From positions 928,001 through 992,000 of the forward strand of contig NC_009420.2 in NCBI RefSeq assembly GCF_000002875.2: DNA of 64,000 nt. The letters are read 5' to 3'. The notes below the pieces were generated by a model. The model was not told where the DNA came from, searched no databases, and worked only from the letters and a program-made list of their open reading frames with translations. Made by a program: the position numbers and the translations under genes. The first letter of the stretch is position 1. The number at the start of each line of letters is the position of its first letter. The DNA comes from Leishmania infantum JPCM5 (lineage: Eukaryota > Euglenozoa > Kinetoplastea > Trypanosomatida > Trypanosomatidae). Positions 41,301 to 51,600 of this stretch are shown piece after piece.

Positions 41301-44073
41301 CTCTCACGCGAAGCGCTTTTCTCGCTCCGCACAGCTACACCAGGTAGCCACCTTGCCCGATGAAGGCTTCCCGTGTCTTCTCTACCTAATGCCGCGCCGT
41401 AGCCGCTTCGCCATGCTGGACAAGGCAGCGGCGGCTGTGCAGCAGCAACTCTTCACGCGCTTTAGCGCCAATGTGCAAGCCTACCTCACCGACTACCTGA
41501 TGGAGTGCGAAACGGCAGCGGCAGCCGCCGCCGCCGATCAGCACGCAGCCTCAGCCTCGCAGAAAAAGAAGCGAGAGAAAGCAGCTCAAGTGACGACCAT
41601 GGGAGGGCATGCGGGTACCGGCACTGCGGCTACCCCCTCCATCGCCGTCGTCACACCATTTCCCAAACCTGTGCTTGCCCGCATGGTCTTCCTCTTGGAG
41701 ATGACCTACGCTGCGTTGCAGGGGCGCGACCGCGCTGCGAGCGAGAGCCGCGACAACCACACCGAAGCTAATCACGCTACCGTTAATGGTGGCAGTCGGC
41801 GCCCGCTGATGGAGACAGGCCTTACCGCCACTGGGCAGGAGCTCGGCGCCGCCATTCTCGAGCAGTGCAACGGCGAGTTTGACACTGTCGTCTCCACAAC
41901 GCTTTCCGCGCCAACGTCGCCAGCCCTGCTGGCCATTGCTGCCGTCCGCAAAGGCTTCCAAGGCTTCCTCATCTCCATGGAAAAGCGCGCCGTGCTGGCA
42001 CTGGTGCAGGCACTGTATGGCCTCGTACAGCAGGGCGCGGCCCAGCAGCCGCCCGCGGCCCAGCTGGACGCTGTGGACACCATCCTGAATATGGCCTCGC
42101 TGCTGAACTCCAAGGACATGTTTGTGCTGCTGCTGAAGGGCTATCTCGCACCGCAAGTGATGATGTGCCGATCGCAGTCCGAGTTTTTGGTGGAGTCACA
42201 GGTGGTGGGCCGTATGGCCTACCGCCTTGGCGCGGCAGTGGCGGCGCCGTGCATTACGCTGCTGAGGGACCTGCAGCTGGCCATGTTCGATCCCCGGAGC
42301 ATGATGAGATCGCCGTCTCGCTCTGGGGCACGCGCAGACCTTGCGGAGGATCGGGAGCTGAATGCTACATACGGGAGTCTAAGCGGAGAAGGCAGAAGAG
42401 GCGACGGCGGCAATTTTGGAGGCGCAAGTAGCAGAGACATGGCCACGGAATGTGCGCAGCTCGCGGCAACGCGAGACGCAGAGACGCTGGGAGACATCCG
42501 TCCCCTGCAACACGGCGCCTTCGGCCTCATCCACCGCGTTCGCGTTCTTTGTCAAGCCTGGTGGCAGTCGCACACAGCCGTGTTGCTGTCTTCCCGGCGA
42601 CTACGCCAACTGTGGGAGCAGCACCAGCTGCTAGACGAGCGCATCGTCGACGCGGTGTTGAGCGTCGAATGGCAGTACGACGGGCACTCTGAACCATTTC
42701 GCGGCTACGGGCAACACGTCAGGCCAAGGGAACGCGAGAGCAGCAATCCGTTGCCTCCTCCGTCATGCAGTAGTGGTGGCGGTGGCCCAAAGAGCCTTCG
42801 GAGCAGTCTCAGTGACGCTCCGCAGGGCAGTCATTGGCGGCACGGCGACGGAGGCCAGAACTCTGGACCCCTCGCTGCAGGGACGCAGCTGCGTACCGTG
42901 ACGGCAGCCGCGGTCGTGCGCGGCTTCTCCTCGGCGTTGGGCAATGCGGTGCGTCGCACAGGCCGTCAGGCCGGTGACTTTGGTTACGATGACTCTGACA
43001 ACGAATCCGAGGACTACAGGGAGGCGTATGGGGGACTGCTAACGCTGAGCACGCTGCAGCAGTACCGCAGCGCGTACGCGCCGTCAAACTCGCCGTACAG
43101 AGGCAGCAACCTCTCGTCTGTTGGAAGCCCCGGTGCAGTGGGCGGTCCAGGTGCAAGCGGGGAGCACCAGGGGACTTCCGATGGTGGTCAAAGCACGACT
43201 GTCGACGACCACGCCTCAACTGCCGTGCCGGCGGACGGGCAGCTGGAGCGGAGGCGGCTACGTTGGCCACTGGGCAACGGCCAGCTGGCCTTCTACATCT
43301 TCTCCAGGGGCGCTGCCAGCGCTTGCCGCGGCGTCTCCCAGGCCGTGCAGATCGTCGGACCCCCACTTACATTGCTGGTGTGTCAGCTACTGGACCGCGC
43401 AAGTGAGCAACCGTACACCTTCGACGCGCTGCACAAGGCGCTTCCGGTACAGGCACCAAAGCCGCTGCTCGCCCATATTCTGCACGAACTTGTCAAGGCC
43501 GACGTCGTCGTGCGCAGCGTGGCTGCCGGTACCCGGCAGCTGACGTATCAGCTTCGCGATGATACCCGCGAGGTTCGTCAGCGCAAGGTCATCGTTGACG
43601 TACGCGCCGCTGCGCGGCAGCAGTGGGTAACGCAGACAATGACTATGACGGCCGCAGACGCCGCAGACGACGGCGAAGACGACGGCTCTGAGAGGGGCGG
43701 TGCACGCGGCCCTGCTTCCCCGGGGAACCCGACGGAAGCAGCCACCTCTTTTCCCACGTCATCACTGAAACCGGCGCGGCAGGGGTGCCTCGACGCACCT
43801 GCCAAGGCGAAAGCTGCACCGAGCGCTTCAGTCGATGAGCCGTCGTCACCGACATACTCGGCCGACAGTGCACACAAGATCAAGGTGTGCATTGTGCGGA
43901 TCATGAAGGTCGAGCGCGTTCTCCCGCATCGTGAACTGGTGGAGCGTGTCGCGCTCGCATTGGAGGGCCAGTTTGTGGTCACCCCCAGCCAGTTCAAGCG
44001 CTGCGTTACACACCTCATTGAGAAGGAGTTTCTCCAGCGCGGGGAGCAAGGGGAGTATGTGTTCGTATCGTAG
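38302..44073 (+). CDS. Very large cullin-family protein (ubiquitin ligase scaffold)
   Basis: The 1,923-residue protein ends in a clear cullin neddylation winged helix. IVRIMK at residues 1864-1869 keeps the NEDD8-acceptor Lys1869, followed by LPHRELVERV and LIEKEFLQRGEQGEYVFV. An upstream segment FLVESQVVGRMAYRLGAA (about 1294-1311) resembles the cullin homology domain, and LLVCQLLDRASEQPYTFDAL (about 1690-1709) the preceding winged helix. Canonical cullins are about 750-900 residues. Here long Ser/Gly/Ala-rich low-complexity inserts more than double the length, with an N-terminal region not recognisable by eye as cullin repeats. It should recruit a RING protein and E2 and be regulated by neddylation. 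Start is the first ATG after AG 38225; the upstream open frame is UTR. Confidence 0.88.
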   Translation: MTVSLHTLIKEWEVVNAELYRASLESHQRYSFPENNHGRSDNSDCSAEGGSPSPPPLSSTTTYARVYSLLSRVRHIAEDARYNSFRIIQHLLWVTIVAWANQMANASGDLIRLPSGLQQYYEPSPRCSTRRDGINDDAAGKTVPSASTPVQRTSFPCALLPPLEFWDPSVLEEMAVASSPEPQVVRDASLHRAPSLAEVWSNAVQHIFALWCATPIAGSCAGAAQPCTAQSACGTASPGTLEYAHAWVIVAQHYHRFKSLLSLFFLRYDVVLEDAEELLQRRGRQQLHEQQDRRLSGLHDEEVQRAGAHVARPSSPPLRRRGGTSLVSSLSISPEGAASAAGAGSSMSRSSAPAALSTDREATRNTDKQARLSACLPSSLPSTSNLLGHLMRAIVNENLAKIHEVTGEILLFLLLPRVHRARLRNQVTTPASGTGNPGQLSHCAPPQDNTATGEADTGKEASLALATMRQLSGVSNGHSDVQDDDDDDRVVWSSPPSPLLSYTAASFGHGNGDAPAPAPRAGTLTTGPHVRGRAQQEEYVARNVFKLLLLVEHCRVHVLQRWLVENGKRVAFFYGSQLAANLLDNAAGQQAAFAHDPASCDPPVAAIATTRTLAGANRVLRETLQAYVRLRAKLLFLNAGTTHFLDALTPWGRTRMLESLNAFLCGFCGVVLPSSFPSDGGAPDKSTIESSKEPPSQAASSPLDGRDEPVLFSSTSAAVSDFVQRWGVPLWVAMCDDTQQRMEALKHVEQKRAKRPKHCTPLPENERLCVMPPAKYQQQRRAMEGWSDGDMGEKDHWRGGPCNTGTSSAPVTSSFTTAAVSAVDDDRAEKPDTRDRHSVASTELEDAVSRTTSIAWPPRSPTVANEGEDGSGGSGIHRHGGAEEADRAFTRRRGRGLDLKRVLHQQQQRRARLGSVKLPQRGVTASRVGAPLASSEDGGGDVVESLYTGETVSAGDDGSVSAAAVGAGNGGGNVGRLRDNNGAAATEERQRDEDLTISAGSHAKRFSRSAQLHQVATLPDEGFPCLLYLMPRRSRFAMLDKAAAAVQQQLFTRFSANVQAYLTDYLMECETAAAAAAADQHAASASQKKKREKAAQVTTMGGHAGTGTAATPSIAVVTPFPKPVLARMVFLLEMTYAALQGRDRAASESRDNHTEANHATVNGGSRRPLMETGLTATGQELGAAILEQCNGEFDTVVSTTLSAPTSPALLAIAAVRKGFQGFLISMEKRAVLALVQALYGLVQQGAAQQPPAAQLDAVDTILNMASLLNSKDMFVLLLKGYLAPQVMMCRSQSEFLVESQVVGRMAYRLGAAVAAPCITLLRDLQLAMFDPRSMMRSPSRSGARADLAEDRELNATYGSLSGEGRRGDGGNFGGASSRDMATECAQLAATRDAETLGDIRPLQHGAFGLIHRVRVLCQAWWQSHTAVLLSSRRLRQLWEQHQLLDERIVDAVLSVEWQYDGHSEPFRGYGQHVRPRERESSNPLPPPSCSSGGGGPKSLRSSLSDAPQGSHWRHGDGGQNSGPLAAGTQLRTVTAAAVVRGFSSALGNAVRRTGRQAGDFGYDDSDNESEDYREAYGGLLTLSTLQQYRSAYAPSNSPYRGSNLSSVGSPGAVGGPGASGEHQGTSDGGQSTTVDDHASTAVPADGQLERRRLRWPLGNGQLAFYIFSRGAASACRGVSQAVQIVGPPLTLLVCQLLDRASEQPYTFDALHKALPVQAPKPLLAHILHELVKADVVVRSVAAGTRQLTYQLRDDTREVRQRKVIVDVRAAARQQWVTQTMTMTAADAADDGEDDGSERGGARGPASPGNPTEAATSFPTSSLKPARQGCLDAPAKAKAAPSASVDEPSSPTYSADSAHKIKVCIVRIMKVERVLPHRELVERVALALEGQFVVTPSQFKRCVTHLIEKEFLQRGEQGEYVFVS

Positions 44074-44646
44074 CTGGTATGAGGTTCGAAAGAGTGTATG
44101 ATTGGGCCCGCATCAGAGCGCGGCTGTACCAGCGGAGGAGAAAAAAGCATATGTCTTCGGATGTACACGCACTCCCCCGTTTCTGTGGACCTGCGTGTAG
44201 CACGAGACATGCATCCTTGTTTGCCAGCGAGGGGTGATTGATCTAGCCGAAGAACACACAGATGCATCCTTGGCGTGTCGCAACATGGCAACTACATCAA
44301 CAAGTGTCCTCGAGTCGTGCAGACTGCCGGGCGCCACGTTCACGTACTCGCGTTAGAGTAAGGGAGACCTTGTCACCCACTGCACTGCGCGCGCGTGTTG
44401 GCGCAAGTTACGAATCTGTGTTGTATGTGCACTTCTATACACTTGTTGGCGCTGCCTTGCTCGTCATCTCACCATCTCCACGTCTCCCTTCTATGCATTC
44501 GTGTTCATCTCAGCATCTTCGATGTCGAGAGCACACGCGCGCACAGCTGCACAAGGATTATATCTCTCCCTTTTTCTTTTACCGCACCCGTAGTTGGTTC
44601 CACGCATACACAGAGTCTGCAGCACTACGCTTTTTGCACGTGCGCC
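44074..44646. other. Intergenic region with DPP8-like acceptor
   Basis: No gene. TCTCTCCCTTTTTCTTTTAC then CCGTAG gives AG at 44592-44593, and the next ATG is the peptidase start at 44647. Confidence 0.65.
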
Positions 44647-47205
44647 ATGCCGCCGACGGCGCTGAAGAGCTACATGGTCGAGCTCTCTCGGTACATGGAC
44701 GCCTTCACGTCTGCATCGGGCAAACCGCAGCACCTCACGATTGTTGGCGATCGTGTCTACTGGACGCAGGGCAAGCAGCAGGAGCTGTACTCGGCGCCGG
44801 TCGGCTTGGAAGTCGCCGAGGCGGTCCGTGTCATTGCCTCAGAGGAGCAGGAAGTCGGGGAAGAGGAGCAGCTCACCAAGGAAGAGGAGATGCTGCGCGA
44901 GCGGACGCGCAGCCAGACGACGGGCATCAAGAATTTTCACGTTCGCTGGAGTGATGGCGCCATCTTCTACACGAGCGGCGTCGAAGTGTATGTCTACTAC
45001 CAGAACGGGCCGCGTGCCGGCAAGACCCCTCTGAAGCTGTTCGACTACATGTCTGAGGAAGACAAGACTCACTTCAAGGCGATGGGCAGCAAGCCAAACC
45101 TCTTTGTGCAGGCCATCAAGTCCTTTGACGAGTCGCACCCGAGCACCCACACCGTCATGACCTTTGTCAATAATAACAATGTGTACAAGGCAACCCTGAC
45201 GGAGAGCCCCGCAAGCGAGGAGGCGCCACTGGCCGTCGCCGTGGAACAGATCACGCACATCGGCGACGACCTGCACCAGTGCGGTGTGGCGGATTACATC
45301 ATCCAGGAAGAGTTCTCGCGGTACACGGGGCACTACGCGACGGACCGGTACATCGTCTTCTCCTACATCGACTCCTCCCACATGCGCTCTGTGGCCCTGC
45401 TCAGCAGTCTGGGATCTCCTGAGGTGCCGGAAGCGGAGCCGGCGTGCCAGACCTACGCGACAGAGACGGAGGAGATGCCGTACTCCCGTGTCGGTGACCC
45501 GAACGCGCGCACGACACTTGTCGTGTACGACATCGCCACGAAGCAGATGCGTCTGCTCCCTGACGTCGCCATTCGAAAGGCGGCACCGTGGACGGAGTAC
45601 ATTCTTCGCTTCGGCTTCAAAGATGCAGAAACGCTTTATGTCTCCGTCGTGAGTCGCGCACAGGAGGACTACGCGGTGATGAGCTGCCCCATCGCAGCGC
45701 TGCCCACCATCGCCAAAGAAGAAGACCTGCGGTCCCTCTACAGTGACACGGGCGGTCCAGTCACTGCGAACATTATTGGCGATGCCGCCGCGCCGGGGTT
45801 GCACGTGGAGTGGAAGCAACGCATTGACTTTGCGTGGGTGGAGTGCCAGCCCGGGGTGCCGGTGCACTACGGCAAGGTGTACGACGTGCTTTGCCGCCAC
45901 GCAGCAGAGACGGAGACGGCGCACTACCACCTCTACGCCCGTCCCGCCGGCGACGGCAATCCAGAGGCATGGAAACCGCTGACGGCGGGAGCGTGGAACG
46001 TATGCGCGGGCACGCAGCATGTGTGTGAGGACCGCGTGTACTTCCTGGCGAACGCCGAAGGTCGCCTGAAGCGCACGCTCTACTCCGTGCCGCTCTCGCT
46101 GGAGAGTGCGCCGCGCATCGCCGACGCACTGACGCGCCTCACTCCGCTGGACGAGCACGTCTACAGCTACTGTGTCAAGGGTGACCATCTCTACTATGTC
46201 TCCAGCACCGCCGCTGCACCGGCGAAGCTCTACGCGAGCTGCGTCTCAGCACCGCAGAAGAGAGCGGAGGTCACCGTTCCGTCATGGATTGCCACAACGC
46301 CAGGAACCGACCCGGCCACAACAGCAGATCCAACCCACTACTTTGGCGGCCTGCCGGTCGTAACTCCGCAAATTGTGACCGTGACGAGCCGTCGTGGGGT
46401 ACCACTGAGCGCAGCGGTGTTCGTCTCGCCAAGCGCGCCAAAGGATGCACCAGGGCCACTAGCTCTGCTCATCTACGGCGGACCACATGCGCAGCTCGTG
46501 TTCGAGAATGACTACGAGACCCGCTGCAAGGCCCCGGTGCAGGTATTGCTGCAGCACGGCATCTCTGTTGCTGTAGTGGACAACCAAATGAGCAACGCTA
46601 ACGGGTTGCGTGACTTGAGCATCTGCAAGAAGAACTTTGGCAACTTCGAGACACACGACTACGTCGATGTGACTCAGTACCTCTGCAGCACGCCGGCGTC
46701 CGAGAGCGGTTGCCCCGCCAACTTCCGTTTTGACGCGAAGCGTGTGGCGATCTTTGGCTGGTCCTACGGCGGCTATGCAGCCCTCCTCGCCATGTGTCAG
46801 GCGGCGGATGTCTTTCGGATCGGCTTCGCGGGTGCGCCAGTTGGCGACTGGAAACTGTACGACACAGGCTACACAGAGCGCTACATGGGGACCCTTTACA
46901 GGGAGGACAGCAGCGCTGAAAGCGGTGCATCGCGAAACAGGAACGAGGCGTACATGACGTCCACCATCAGCCATTACGCCGGCGGCTTTCCCGAGGAGTG
47001 CAACCGCCTCTACATCGCACACGGCCTCCTCGACGAGAACGTGCACTTTGGCCACAGCTGCCACGTGGTGAAGGCATTAATCGACAACGCCAAGCCGTAC
47101 AGCATGCTCGTGTACCCCGGGGAGCGCCACGGCCTGCGTCAGAACCGCCGATCACGCTTGCACCACGACGCACTTCTCGTCAAGACACTAGAGGAGCAGC
47201 TCTAG
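44647..47205 (+). CDS. Dipeptidyl-peptidase 8-like serine peptidase (S9B, prolyl oligopeptidase family)
   Basis: The 852-residue protein has an N-terminal beta-propeller-like region and a C-terminal alpha/beta-hydrolase. The catalytic triad is readable: Ser706 in GWSYGG, Asp796 in GLLDENVHF, and His828 in GERHGLR. The oxyanion-side motif YGGPHAQLV lies at about 616-624. No signal peptide or membrane anchor is seen, which fits the cytosolic DPP8/9 branch. Such enzymes remove Xaa-Pro or Xaa-Ala dipeptides from N-termini. Length is close to human DPP8. The upstream in-frame extension starts with a non-ATG codon and precedes the acceptor, so 44647 is preferred. Confidence 0.93.
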   Translation: MPPTALKSYMVELSRYMDAFTSASGKPQHLTIVGDRVYWTQGKQQELYSAPVGLEVAEAVRVIASEEQEVGEEEQLTKEEEMLRERTRSQTTGIKNFHVRWSDGAIFYTSGVEVYVYYQNGPRAGKTPLKLFDYMSEEDKTHFKAMGSKPNLFVQAIKSFDESHPSTHTVMTFVNNNNVYKATLTESPASEEAPLAVAVEQITHIGDDLHQCGVADYIIQEEFSRYTGHYATDRYIVFSYIDSSHMRSVALLSSLGSPEVPEAEPACQTYATETEEMPYSRVGDPNARTTLVVYDIATKQMRLLPDVAIRKAAPWTEYILRFGFKDAETLYVSVVSRAQEDYAVMSCPIAALPTIAKEEDLRSLYSDTGGPVTANIIGDAAAPGLHVEWKQRIDFAWVECQPGVPVHYGKVYDVLCRHAAETETAHYHLYARPAGDGNPEAWKPLTAGAWNVCAGTQHVCEDRVYFLANAEGRLKRTLYSVPLSLESAPRIADALTRLTPLDEHVYSYCVKGDHLYYVSSTAAAPAKLYASCVSAPQKRAEVTVPSWIATTPGTDPATTADPTHYFGGLPVVTPQIVTVTSRRGVPLSAAVFVSPSAPKDAPGPLALLIYGGPHAQLVFENDYETRCKAPVQVLLQHGISVAVVDNQMSNANGLRDLSICKKNFGNFETHDYVDVTQYLCSTPASESGCPANFRFDAKRVAIFGWSYGGYAALLAMCQAADVFRIGFAGAPVGDWKLYDTGYTERYMGTLYREDSSAESGASRNRNEAYMTSTISHYAGGFPEECNRLYIAHGLLDENVHFGHSCHVVKALIDNAKPYSMLVYPGERHGLRQNRRSRLHHDALLVKTLEEQL

Positions 47206-47532
47206 CACAGAGACCTAGAAGAACGGGAAGAGATGATCGCATTTCTGTCAAAGTCACCTTCTTTTTACGCCTCCACGTCATGCTTTTACTGCCGCCGACG
47301 TCTCGCTATCGGAGACGAGAAGCTGCAGATCTTATCCGCCATGTTTGCCAGTGTACCATTGAGGGTCTCCTGAGGGTGTCGCATGTTCTGTTCTTGAGCC
47401 TTGTCGCCTTGTGTTCGCCTCCGTCTCACCTCCTCGTTCATCCTTCGTTTCGCACATGCCCTCCTCTTCCACTGATCCACCCCGTGATATCGGCCCTTCC
47501 TCTGCTCTCTCCCAGAAGGCCTACAGCGCTTC
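47206..47532. other. 3' flank of DPP8-like gene
   Basis: CT-rich presumed 3' UTR; nothing else recognised. Confidence 0.5.
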
Positions 47533-48049
47533 TGATGGCAGGGGGACGCACCTGACTGCGTGGTATCACAGGATCCAGTGCCCCCACTCTATGTGTGCGG
47601 AGGCCAAGCAGCGCCCCTCCACCCCCCCCTCTATCCCTGCCAAAATGCGAAACCACCCCTGGTGGTTGCAGGGTCATGCGCCTACGACATGGGGGGAGGT
47701 CAGAGCGATGCATCACTGCTGATATCGGCGGGCAGGTCCTGGATAGCGTTGCGCCGGTGCGAGGTGCAACACTGCACACGTGTGTACCATCCATGTGATT
47801 AGGCAGAGTGTCGGCGTGGCCCAAACGTACCTCACCCGGCCACAGCGAGGGATGCACCAGGTGACGGAAGGCACCATGGGATCGGCTGTGGGGCGGCCTG
47901 CGAGGCGCTGTGTGGGCATAGTTTGAGGTAGGGGTCGTGCTCGATGACTGAGTCAGCGCATGGCTTGTACCACGTGTCTGCAGCTGCTTCGCACCACGCC
48001 GACGGGGGCCTGTGACAGGACAGGTAGACTGGAGTGGGAACTCGTGCTG
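47533..48049 (+). mobile_element. SIDER-like retroposon, copy a
   Basis: 517 bp, matching 60385-60901 at a constant offset of 12,852 with about three substitutions. It shares blocks with the SIDER at 12614 (CTGCGAGGC, TTTGAGG, TGTACCACGTGTCTGC, TTCGCACCACG). Non-coding. It sits in the 3' flank of the peptidase gene in gene orientation, where SIDER2 elements are known to affect mRNA stability. Confidence 0.75.
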
Positions 48050-48642
48050 CATTGCCGAGAGCAGGGCACACGTTGAGTAAAAAAGCGAAACGCTTGCAGA
48101 CGATGCTTTGCCGCATGAATCCAGGCTATGAAGGAAAACGTGATGAGCGCCGCAACGCGCCGTTGGCCGACACTCTCCCCTCTCACAGGCAACCGACGGT
48201 CGAGAGGGTGGCATTGAGCTCAAAGAAGGGGCCCTTGGAAAAACAAAGAGACGACCGTCCCGCCTCTCACGCTGCTTGCCTGTCCTACACCGACGCCCCA
48301 CCCACCTCCCCCCCGTCATCTGCCAGCCAGTGGTCCTGCTCGCTTTCTGTTGAAGAGGGAGTGAAGGGCGCTGAGCACGTACTACAGCACACTGCGCGCT
48401 TGTCTACTTGTGCTCCCCGCAATGCATACTGTCTTTGCACTCAACGTTGCCGTCCGTCTCTATCCCCCTCACACACCTCACCCCACTTCCAACCATCTCC
48501 CCTTCTTCCTTGTCGAGCCCTGCGTCGCTTCTATCTATGGCGGGATATGTAAACACCGTTGCCTCCTTATCGTCTGCGCCCTTCACCCCACCTCCACCAC
48601 CGGCTCAGTTCCCGCTGTTCAAGTCACAGATACAAATCTGCC
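48050..48642. other. Intergenic region
   Basis: Between the SIDER and the GC-rich tandem array; no gene recognised. Confidence 0.5.
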
Positions 48643-51600
48643 GCGGCGCCGGCATCTCGTCCACACGCGCGGGCCCGCCTGTGCTATGCCGTGATAATGT
48701 GAGAAAGAGAGAAATGATGACCTCGTGGGTGTCCGACGCGCGCCTCCAGTTTGTCCCCTGCGCGCGGCGTCACACCCGCGCGCACGCACGACGGAGAGAG
48801 CAACGGACGGTGCCGAGCCGCCCACAGCGCCACTGGCACCACATACTGGGGCGTCCCCCCTGCGCCGAACCGCTGTCGGAAAGGCGCGGGCAGTCCCACC
48901 CTCCACGCACGCGCACTGGCACGCGTCGGCGCACCTGCCGGCACGCAAGCACACACGCACACGTACACGCGCGCGCATCGACGCGCTCACAGGCGTCCGC
49001 GCCGCTATGCACCAGCACCAGCAGCGTCTGCTCGGGCACGCACATACGCACGCCACCGCCACCACCGCGGCGGGCGACGCCGAGGGGCCCACAAGCAAAC
49101 CCGTTGTCCTCCCTCTTCCTTGTCGCCCCGCAGCCGCACTCGATACGCTCCGCACCCGCACCCTAGCGGGCGCGCCGGAGCGCCACCGCGCACACGACCG
49201 ACTGCTCCACTGGGGCGCCGCGCTCGCACGCGTCTCGCGTGTGGCGCGGGTCCTGAGCCAAAGTCCCTCGCCCACACAAAGCAGGCAGCAAGTGCCGGGT
49301 GCCGGGGGAAACCCCCAGAGAGCTACAAGCGCCACGAGGCACCGCCGTACACACCCGCTGCTCGCNNNNNNNNNNNNNNNNNNNNNNNNNNNNNNNNNNN
49401 NNNNNNNNNNNNNNNNNNNNNNNNNNNNNNNNNNNNNNNNNNNNNNNNNNNNNNNNNNNNNNNNNNTGCCGAGCGACAGCGGTGTGCCCCGCTAGAGAGC
49501 AGTTTTGTATGCACAGGCAAGCGATGTGCGTGGTTACAGCAATCTCAATAGCAATGTGTATGCACGTACGCTTCGAGTCTGTGTGTGTGTGTGTGTGGCT
49601 GTCTCATGGAACCCGCACAACACACTGATCTCATTCTTGCTTCATTTCTCTCGCATTCCCTGGGCGATCGAGGGGCCATCCTTGGCTCCTGTTTCCATCC
49701 GCTCTCCCTCTCTGTCTGTGAGTGAGTGTACACGCGGCATCTAGCTGCAGCTTCCAAAGTCCCTACTTTTGCTCTTCGCTGCCTGATTGACTCCTCTACG
49801 GATATGACGACGAAACTGGGTACCTTGCTGGGCGCTGCAGAGCAATCAAAGAAGCGGAGAACAGCCGCGCCGCGCATCCAGGCCAGAGAGGTGTAAGGCA
49901 AAGTACACTCATGTGCCTCGTGCGCCTTCCCTTCCTCCTTCTGCCCCTCTGCCAGGAGCGCCCGCTGCGGCGCCGGCATCTCGTCCACACGCGCGGGCCC
50001 GCCTGTGCTATGCCGTGATAATGTGAGAAAGAGAGAAATGATGACCTCGTGGGTGTCCGACGCGCGCCTCCAGTTTGTCCCCTGCGCGCGGCGTCACACC
50101 CGCGCGCACGCACGACGGAGAGAGCAACGGACGGTGCCGAGCCGCCCACAGCGCCACTGGCACCACATACTGGGGCGTCCCCCCTGCGCCGAACCGCTGT
50201 CGGAAAGGCGCGGGCAGTCCCACCCTCCACGCACGCGCACTGGCACGCGTCGGCGCACCTGCCGGCACGCAAGCACACACGCACACGTACACGCGCGCGC
50301 ATCGACGCGCTCACAGGCGTCCGCGCCGCTATGCACCAGCACCAGCAGCGTCTGCTCGGGCACGCACATACGCACGCCACCGCCACCACCGCGGCGGGCG
50401 ACGCCGAGGGGCCCACAAGCAAACCCGTTGTCCTCCCTCTTCCTTGTCGCCCCGCAGCCGCACTCGATACGCTCCGCACCCGCACCCTAGCGGGCGCGCC
50501 GGAGCGCCACCGCGCACACGACCGACTGCTCCACTGGGGCGCCGCGCTCGCACGCGTCTCGCGTGTGGCGCGGGTCCTGAGCCAAAGTCCCTCGCCCACA
50601 CAAAGCAGGCAGCAAGTGCCGGGTGCCGGGGGAAACCCCCAGAGAGCTACAAGCGCCACGAGGCACCGCCGTACACACCCGCTGCTCGCATGTCGGCCAG
50701 CGGGGCCATCGGCTGCCGCGGTACGGCTCCCCTCTCAGCGAAGGGTGGGGCGCCTGCATCTCCGCGCCGGCACTCGTGCTGGTGTGCGGGTGATCCCGCG
50801 GCAGAAGCTATCGGTGCGCGCTGCTCCGTGCCGGCAGCACCTCGCGTGCTTCCGCGTGCTGTGCAGCGCGTGCCATGACGGGCGGCGCACCCGCCGTGCA
50901 TCCACCCCCTACGCCGCGTGCGCGCACGTCTCCGGGCGTGTGTGCGTGCGCAGTCGGATGCGAATGAGTCGCGCACCTGCGCGTCCCGCGGCGGGGCCTG
51001 TGCCACGTGCGCAGGCGTGCTGCGCCAGTCTCCCCACTCGGTGGTTTCTGTGCGACGTTGGGCAACACACGCGACAGGGGGGGAGAGGCACACGCCTGCA
51101 CCCCCCCCGCCGCATAACACCGTACAGTCATGAGCAGCTGGCGGACGGGCAGGCCGCTGCGGCGGCCGCCACGCCATGCAGAAGAGGGCTTATCGCACAC
51201 ACGAACCCGTCACGACGACGCGGTGGTGCGCGCTGCCGCAGCCGCTCCGCCACGCGTGATGCGCGGTGCGCTGTGTGTGCCGTGCCGTGTCGTGTGCTGG
51301 GCGCTGCTGTGGTGTGTGGCGTGTGCGGGCCGCCTGTGCTCCGCGCGGCGACCGTGTACATGTGTGTCTGCGTCCCCTGTGTGCCAGCGGTGTGCTGGCG
51401 TCCGCCACTCTCGTGCGTGGCGCCGTGGCTGCGCACGCGCGCCTGCTCCGCAGGCCCGTGTGTGCCGCAGCAATGCCTGTGCGGCGGTGTCTTTCCAATC
51501 CCGAAGCACCGCGAGGCAGCTTGGACACTCCCCCACCTCTGCGTGTCAACGCAGCTGATCTCTCCCGTGCCGTTCTAGATGTTTTGCCTCTTCTCGCTTC

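Noticed and set aside
50049..51578. 509-codon ORF in the GC-rich array (also at 52589-54118)
   Set aside because: Begins with GTG, has no domain, and rival long ORFs exist in other frames on both strands. Codon content follows base composition.
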